NCBI GenBank assembly: GCA_038501785.1
Contig: JBAMJR010000073.1
Coordinates: 2,715,001-2,779,000 of the forward strand
Direction of reading: 5' to 3'
Origin: Myoxocephalus aenaeus
Taxonomy: Eukaryota; Chordata; Actinopteri; Perciformes; Cottidae
Length of the DNA stretch: 64,000 nucleotides
Of the stretch, positions 56,132 through 64,000 are shown piece by piece. Numbering within the stretch: position 1 is the first letter of the stretch; each line of letters starts with the position of its first letter. Below the pieces are notes generated by a model. It searched no databases. It had not been told where the DNA came from and saw only the letters and a list, made by a program, of their open reading frames with translations. The position numbers and the translations under genes are program-made.

Positions 56132-57956
56132 ACAGACAACCTGACTTGTTCGCGTCACCGATTAACAAATATTGGCAGATCAAAGCCGAGACTCATCTAA
56201 AACTCATACACCAATACTTGTCACATACATTTCTAACAGGTATTGGTGATGTCACTTGGCTTCTATAAGTGGGATCATGTCCAGGGGGTTCATTGGATAA
56301 ATAGTGTTGATTCCCAAGCATTTATATTTATTCAAACGCTTACACTATGAAAGCAAAGCTATATTTATATCCGCACATACCGTAGAAAGGTATGAACCCT
56401 CGTCATGCTTTATTTTTATGAAAGCTTGATACAAACCAGTTTTGCATAGGTCTCGTTATCAACTTTTCAATGCTTGTGACGTGAATTTCAAGCGAGACAT
56501 TATGGCTGGCTCTGTCCTGCAGACATGAAAACATTTCTGTCTTCAGCACTTTAAACCCCAACGCAGAAGCTGTATTTTAATACCAAATACATCAGACTGA
56601 ATTCAGGAATTTATTTATGAAACTTGTGTATAAAATGCATGCATGCCATCTTATAATATGTAAATCCCGCCTTTTACTTCTAGAATACAGGTATTTCCAT
56701 TTGGTGGCGTGGCGCTTCTACAAGTCTTTGGGTTTTAAATGTTTTACTTTATGACTTTGTAAACATCATAAAGCTTCAATAAAGAGTGGTAACAAGCCAC
56801 CACAGAATATACAGTGTCAGACCATGTGGACTGTAGTATTAAAGTTTAATAAACACTCACTGATCAGGTACTTGTCAGTTATATATATATATATAAAACA
56901 GAAGAGCAAATGGCGTATCTGTTTACAGTGAACCAAAACAAACTCATTGTTTAACTGTTCAACCAAAGATTCAAGATATTTTATTGTCATATACAGACAG
57001 TTACTCCTCCTTCCACACAGCATTATAAAACTATAAAAACTACTATACAAAGAGATAATTACTCAATGTCAATACATTTAATTTATATTGCTGAAAATAT
57101 AAAGGCACACATACACACATAGTGAACACACAAAATGGATTGTATTTGATTTTAAGGGAATCTAAGGAACTTTAAAGCTACTTCAGCGGAAAAACTGGAT
57201 GAAACGGCGTAAACTAGTTTTAATCTCAATGTACCTTCAGCCGTGTAACTGATCTGGCTTTTCCTGATCACCTCTATCCATCTCTGTCTCTAACATTCTG
57301 TTTCTCTCTCTTTCTTGTCAGCTTTTTCATTACCTCTTACATGCGAACAGTCACATAGCCATTCAGTCAGCTCTGCCATTATCCTCCCATTAGACAGGTT
57401 AGAGACGAGCAGAGGAGCTTGAGGGCACAGCTACTCACTCTGTCTCAACTCTCTCAACACCTTTTCGCGCTGCTCCTTCCTCTCTCCAGCTGTTAGGTCT
57501 AATAGTCAACCTTCCCCTTATGCCAAAATGTAAAAGAGAAGCTACGCGGTAAGAGGGCCGCTGGTGGTGAAAGGCACGAGAACGTAAGGAAACAAGGAAA
57601 CGCGCAGCTGATAGATGTCCATCTAATGCATTCCCTCTGAAAATCACAATGTCTGGTCCTGTCAAACCCATGGCCGAACCCATCACCTTCTCCTTTTCTC
57701 AGATTCCAACCCAAACCTTCACATTTGCAAAACGTATCAATTTTACAAAGTTTCTCTTCAAACTCTTCTTATGTGACATTGAGTTAAAGTCAGCAGTCCA
57801 CACATCATCGACATCCTCACGACGAGTCATGATCCATCATGTGCCCTTGTTTTTTTTTACCTGAACCGGTGGCACCACCTGTGGTCCAATTAGTGTTTGC
57901 CCTGATTAGACTGCTGGAGGCTCTGATAACACCGCCTGACACTGCATCCCCTACCT

Positions 57957-58190
57957 CAGTGGTTCTCAACCTTTTTTCTGTGGAATTCTTTTCCAGCACA
58001 AAAAATGTTGGTTGAAAAAACAATGTAATACAAAGCGCTGTGCCATCAGTGTCTGATTTAATATAGAATATATACAATTCAGTTTAAGAACTAACAGTTA
58101 CATTATTCACTATTTATTAAATAACTATTTTTCAAATTTTAAATATTTTATTTTATCTCAAGTACTATTACCCCCATTTGAGAACCACTG
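57957..58190. mobile_element. hAT-type MITE with target-site duplication
   Basis: A 234-bp element bounded by perfect 13-bp terminal inverted repeats (CAGTGGTTCTCAA at 57,957 and TTGAGAACCACTG ending 58,190). It is flanked by a perfect 8-bp duplication CCCTACCT (57,949-57,956 and 58,191-58,198). An 8-bp duplication and CAGTGGTTCTCAA ends are typical of hAT/Charlie-like non-autonomous elements. The interior is AT-rich with no transposase frame. Confidence 0.93.
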
Positions 58191-61100
58191 CCCTACCTCA
58201 TACTGGCACCAGGTTCATAATATATTGCTTTATCATCAGTACGAGCACTTTGCATTAGCATCACTTGCATTTACACACTGCCAGATAAAAAGTCTGGACT
58301 GGACCTTGTGATGATTTGTTAGTTCGATGTCAATGATTATTGTCGCTATTCTCAATTCAATTCTATGGGATTCTGACTATTTATTTATGAAAAGCACCAT
58401 TTATGTTGTTAAGAAACGATACACTTGGAGAAGAGAAGCATCCCTTATTTTGTCCTGTTGTTATTATTAGAATGTGTGAAACCAAGTAAAGAAATCTATT
58501 TAATTACACGGTTTCTTTCTTATCTTTCAATAGAGAAACAATTTGACTCGTTAATGTGAGGCAAAAGCCCTTCTTAAAATGCAACAAGAGAGAGAGGGTG
58601 AAAAGCACCCTGCTTGTGCTCGTGCCAAATTCGTAGGAGATAATCGCACGCTGAAACAGGATTAGGCCAGTTGACAGTAGGATTAGGTCTTTGGATAGGA
58701 TTCCAGTCTGTGAGATCAGATTAGCAGAAAACATGCCAGATTAAATCTGTTAGTGTAAACCAAACAAATCATCTGCCTGGTGGTTACTTCTTGGCCATGG
58801 AGGTAGAGACTATTTCTGTGTGTTTCTACAACCCAGGTGTCCCAGAACTCAGGAGGAAATTAGCCCAGTGCAGATACTGGTGGTAGTGGTTTGGGTTAGA
58901 AAGTAGGACCAAAGAACGGCATATAAAATACTAAATGAGAGCCTCTAAACTGTTTTAGATGCATCGCAAAGCTACCACTCCGAAGCGGTAGAAACAAGGA
59001 TGGAGACTGCATGAAAGAGATGAGAAAGATGGGGGAGGAACACTTCTTTTATCTTTTTGTGTGCCACTTCCCCTTGTGTTTCCTGTATGCTTTGTCTGTG
59101 CCAAAGTTCAAGTGATTCTTACTGCTATACAGGACTGAAATGGTCATCCTGTCCTCACCTGAAAGCATCTCTGTAATGATTTTAATAAATACACTGGTAA
59201 TACGTATCCATCTGTATGGTTATGGCTATATGTTGAATCATAAAAGTGCTTTTGCTTCGGGTGTAGATGCTCTGCTAAGGCAATAGAAGCGAAGTATAAC
59301 CTTTTGGTATCACACTCATCTTTTTAAGTTGATGAAATGGCTCATTAAGATAGATGGCAGACTTTGATCGTCAACCTGTGAGTTCTTCAGAAACTGAGAA
59401 AAGAGCACAGCCCAGTCATTTCAAAAAGCAGAAGCGTTGTTATTGACGCCTCGCTGATGATGATTTCTGCGCAATGACTCCTCTTTCTCTCTCCCACTGG
59501 GAAGGGGGAGCTCAGAGATGATTAAATGAACGTTCCCAGGCCTCCTTACATACTCGCACTGCATTCACTGGTTGGCTTTCATAAAGTACTGCTGCTCAAA
59601 TCAAATCGATACCTGGGAGATTGCTCTGTTATTATTGATAATGAAAAGCACAGAACTAACCTTGTTAGCCCTTACGAGAGAGGAAGCAACGTTGCATTGA
59701 GCAGAGACTGTTGAGAAAAACTGAATGAAGTCGCATGAATGTGTGTTTTTGTGTGAAAAGACAGAAAAGATAGATGGCAAGAGAGAACAGAGGGGGGAGA
59801 AAAACAGAGAGGTCTAAGTTTGGAGCGAAGGCTCCTGTGTACGTGACATCTGACCTGAGGCATTTCTGAGAACCAACACCCTCTCAAGTGTGAATAACTC
59901 CTTGCTGAGTGTGTGTCGGCCTGTGTGTGTCTACATAAACAGTGAAGAAGTCTGTGTGGCTGCCCCTGTGTCTAACTCATATGTGTGTTTATGTTTAAAC
60001 ATCAACTGAGACGGCTGTCATTTCCAGTTTGCACAGTGTTTTCTTTAGATTTTTTTTAACAATAATCGATAATGATTAATAGTCAACTCTGGCTAACCTT
60101 GTCGCTTCTCTGTGTGGTCTGTGTTGTAGCCCATAATCCTCTTCTCTCAGTCATTGTTTGGGGAGGGTGGTAATGTGTCACCGGGGGCATACTGTAACTA
60201 TTATCATAGATTAACACTCCCTCCCTCCTCCATATCTCAATAAGCTCCACCAGTCACAGCAACTCCCTGACCACTAAGCTGTGCAACATGGATCACGGTG
60301 CACACTGAGTCCCACGGAGGGCGATATAGACGTTATCACAAGTGTATGAGTGTGCTTTCATGGTCTGCTATAGAAATGCAACTGCAAGCCACAGCGAGAA
60401 ACATCCCGGCATCAAGTGAGACTGCGTAGCTCTCTAATGTCTTCTTCGTTCGCTTAGAAAACTTCACTGCTAATTAAATGCAGAATTAAGTGGCTAAAAA
60501 GAAACAGAACATCAATTATACTTTACTGTTAAAGGATAGTATTGATTGTGAATTGCTCATTGCTGTATTACTTATTTAACACTTAACACAAATATACCAA
60601 CGACGAGACCACACCACCACGTGCGAATAATCTGTTTTTCAGTTATTTGCAGGCTACTTCACTGACTATCAGGAAGTTCCCGTTTGCCGTGCCATGTAAG
60701 AAGATCTGCTCAAAGTCAGAGAACTGATATGCTTTGTATTTTGTGCCATATTTGAGCGCAAAGTAGAAAATAGACCAACCGCCGGGCCTGGGTCCTTTGA
60801 GTCTCTGTTGCTCACCAGCAAAACAAAGCTTCATTCACAGTGTGTGTGAGAAGAAAGGGCTTTCATCTCTGCGTATGTTTGGACAGTAGTTTCTGGAACG
60901 CAGGGCAGAGAACAGTGTAGCTTCACACCAGAACCCAACACGACTGAGTCCCACACCATAACATCGTCCCACAACACAGGAAACATAAGCAGGAAACTAA
61001 CTACATTTTGAGAGAGATATGTAAATGTTATGACATGAGAGAGAGAGATCATTTTCGTCTTTATTATGACAGTTTTACAATTGACGGCCTCTATACATTA

Positions 61101-61434
61101 TTCAAATGAATAGAGATTTCATCACCACGTTTTATTTTGAACTCCAAGAACAGTAACCGTATCGTAAGAGGGTGACCTGAGAGGTCTGCATGGCTCATCA
61201 CGCAGCAGCAGAGCAGAAATGTATGGCCATAAACAGTCGGCGCTTTTATAAACCAACAACACTGAGTCAAAAGGTAGGCGTTCCTTTCGGCTCCTCCTCT
61301 CTCACACACATGCGCATTAATACATCTTGCCGCATGCTTCATCTCTTCACCTCAAAAGGATGGGATGCGGCCCCACCCAGCATTCTTTACACATTGGTTC
61401 ATTGTTTGTTTAAATCCCACACAGTCACAAAAGG

Positions 61435-61437
<3 letters not shown>

Positions 61438-61499
<62 letters not shown>
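61438..61499. repeat. GT microsatellite
   Basis: About 30 GT units followed by GCGCGGGTGAG. Another short CA run is at 63,211-63,238. Confidence 0.95.
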
Positions 61500-61502
<3 letters not shown>

Positions 61503-64000
61503 GGTGAGAGGCAGAGCTAGAAGAGAGAGCGATCTGGGTGGGACATGTTATTACAACTCATCGTCAATCCGACTGCACGGTAGCCAGTGGGATTATTGGT
61601 CCCTGTTTGGCCTGGAGTTTGGCAAGTCCGATCTCACCAGGAGAACACGGGTCACCCCCACGATAAATACAAAACTTAGTCTGGACTGAACATGGAGAAG
61701 GCAGGAGACGTTCAGATGTTATCAAGTTATTATTGTTATCGAAAGTAATGATGTCAAGCAAATGTACATTTTGTTTACAAATGGAGATCTGAAATAATTG
61801 GATGTTAATTTATTTATTCTGTATGCAATCTGCTGTTAAAACCAATTATCAACTACTCGTTTAGCAAATGTGTGCCTATTAGTAGTCATTTGTGTTTATG
61901 GGCAAACAATGTCTTTGAAATATTCTAATTTAATGTCATGGTAACTTTGTTTTGTCGTTTTGGAATTGTGGCCTTTGATCAGATAATATGAGCTTATGGT
62001 CATAATATGCAGCTCTGAAACTGATCTCCCGAAGTGGAAAGAAACATTCCTGAAACACACTTTGTACGATGGAGACAATATGTTACTGTGTGGATGAATC
62101 ACTCTGGAGCTGCTCGCTTCATTGTTTCCATCATTTCTGGCATAAGCATGGAGCAATGACAAAAGTATACTCTATTTACTAATCACATTCTCATCCGGTT
62201 ATTTTCTCCCTGTGCCAGGAAAAATAAGATGTGAAGCCTTTCGTGGCTCTCCATAGCACATCCATTTTTATGTGTGCATAAATACCTTTAAATAGTGTTG
62301 GCATAATGAGAGAGTGTAGTGGTCTGTTCCCGTGTTGAATCCCTTGATGGAGAAATGTGAGAATCAGCTTTTTCATGATGGTTGTTAGCAGCACAGACAC
62401 AAACAAGGCCGGGACACGGGACAGAGAGCGGCTGTGATTGGATGCCTTCTACTTTATGAATAGTTGTGGTTACCGGGTTGGTTGTATCTGTCGTATCTGC
62501 CAGCGATCGTGAATCTGTAGCTGTGTCCCAATGCAGGGGCTGCAGTCCTTAAAGCGCTGTTGTTGGAGCAGGAGTGTCTGGCTGCTCTGTTGCCGTGGAC
62601 ACCGTCTCTAGCTGCTCCTCAAGGCCGCTGATGTCACAATAACAGCCACAAACATGATGTGAGAGGGGCAACGTCTTTCCTCTCCTTCTCTCTGTCTGCA
62701 TCTCCATTTCTCTTTCTCTCTCTCTCTCTCTCTCTCTGCAAGTTCTACAATTTCCCTGACGCAGCTCTAATTCACTATGGCTCTCTCTCTTCCACTTATG
62801 CAGCCTGGCGTTTCCTCCTCTGGGACCTTTTAAAATGGCTGCCTTTATGGTTTACGGCATTTTCTTTGCGTGATTGGGCAGAATGGCAAATGTAGCTGAA
62901 GTCAAAGCCACATGTTTCTCTCTCAAACATGACCCTCCCACCTCAACCGCATTTAAACTGCTGCAGTTGTGAATCCAGCGTTTCGACAGACAGGTTCATA
63001 TGGGGTGAACGCAACATGATCCTCCATGCCTTTGCAACCCCCCTCTGCACACGCACTCACGCAACACAAACACACACCAAACACACACCATCTCTCCACA
63101 TAGCTCCCCTCCCCAGCTGCATGCCATTGTCACTCTCTGGATGAGTGCTATTAGAACCTGCTTTCAGCTCCTCTCATCTCTCACACATGTACGACACATT
63201 CGCCCACTTTCCACACACACACACACACACACACACAGCTCTGAGTGTTGTCAGTGTCAGAAGTCTTCTGAATGCCAGCTCAGCTTATGTGCACATGGTC
63301 GCTGCACAGCCTGGCCAGTCTTTGATTTTAACATCTCTGGATGGAAAGTTATGCTTTTGGTTGTATTTAGCTTTAAACAATTAACATTGCCCCTAAATGT
63401 CCCCTTTAAATGGATATATACAGTAGTTAACATCACGTTTACTCTATTCCATAACCTTAAAAAACAGAATTCTTCATCCATGTGCTCCCTTCTGTTATTG
63501 AGGAAGTAGGAAAGATAATCGGGACACAGAATAGAAGAGACGTGGCTTTAGTCCATACATTAAAAAGGGGATCAAATGAGAACTGGAGATAGCAACTTCA
63601 GTAAAGTGGACCAAACAAAAAAATCTCAAAGAGGCCCTCTTGCCATTTAAGTGTCTCTCCGCTCCTCGTCCCCCCACCCCTTTCCCTCGCACCTGTCCGG
63701 TGCTCCAGTGTCAGTGAAAGTGAAGGAGATGGCAAAGGGGAATGGAGTCATGACGGGGTATGCAGTGGGGACAGCTCTGTCAGCGAGCGGAGAGCACCTG
63801 TGCCGCAGGGCTGAAAGTAAAGACACATCTTTCTTAAACTGTGGACGTGTTTTGTGTGTGCGCTTGTCGTATGTTTGCGAGACACTGCTCTGCCACCTGT
63901 TATCCGAACATGACTCTGATGGGCATGCATTAATGTGTACGCATTCTTTCTCGCATGAGAATGTGCGCATGTGTGTCAGACTTCTTCCGAGACTTCTCCT

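Overview
The window is vertebrate nuclear DNA, almost certainly from a ray-finned (percomorph-type) fish. It has spliced genes with GT/AG introns, very dense CA/GT, CT/GA and TA microsatellites, a tRNA-derived fish-type SINE, a hAT-type MITE, and proteins close to human orthologues but with fish-like features. Only about 7 kb is protein-coding. Most long open frames elsewhere are translated simple repeats.

Layout: 1-7.6 kb is intergenic. At 7.6-10.9 kb (+) lies a secretogranin II gene of the teleost b type, with its whole CDS in one exon and a clear secretoneurin peptide. At 11.67-14.7 kb (-) lies ap1s3 (AP-1 sigma subunit, five coding exons, 154 aa). It is head-to-head with dhrs12 (+, 15.17-17.89 kb, ten coding exons, 322 aa, short-chain dehydrogenase). 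At 19.0-27.73 kb (-) lies a complete cul3 (16 coding exons, 766 aa), converging on dhrs12. At 28.34-28.86 kb (-), just upstream of cul3, a previously hidden-looking two-exon gene encodes an 84-aa coiled-coil protein. From 29 to 41.7 kb I see only non-coding DNA with repeats. From about 41.7 kb onward lies the 5' part of a muscleblind gene (mbnl2-like, +): a GC/CT-rich candidate leader exon ending near 42,494, a first coding exon at 50,109-50,282, and a first coding intron that runs beyond the right edge.

All coding exons of ap1s3, dhrs12, cul3 and the small gene were joined by reading splice sites and checking phase; every joined frame stays open to its stop. The genes do not form a pathway. 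They cover neuropeptide precursor secretion (scg2b), clathrin/AP-1 sorting at the trans-Golgi (ap1s3), oxidoreduction (dhrs12), BTB-adaptor ubiquitin ligation (cul3) and RNA splicing (mbnl). Their linkage joins genes that in human lie on 2q36 (SCG2, AP1S3, CUL3) with genes on 13q (DHRS12, MBNL2), consistent with the ancient 2q/13q paralogy.

The most interesting leads are the small coiled-coil gene, a dense YGCY (muscleblind-site) cluster in the candidate mbnl leader, the mixed 2q/13q gene order, a BANP-type TCTCGCGAGA element upstream of cul3, and several perfect inverted repeats in the intergenic DNA.
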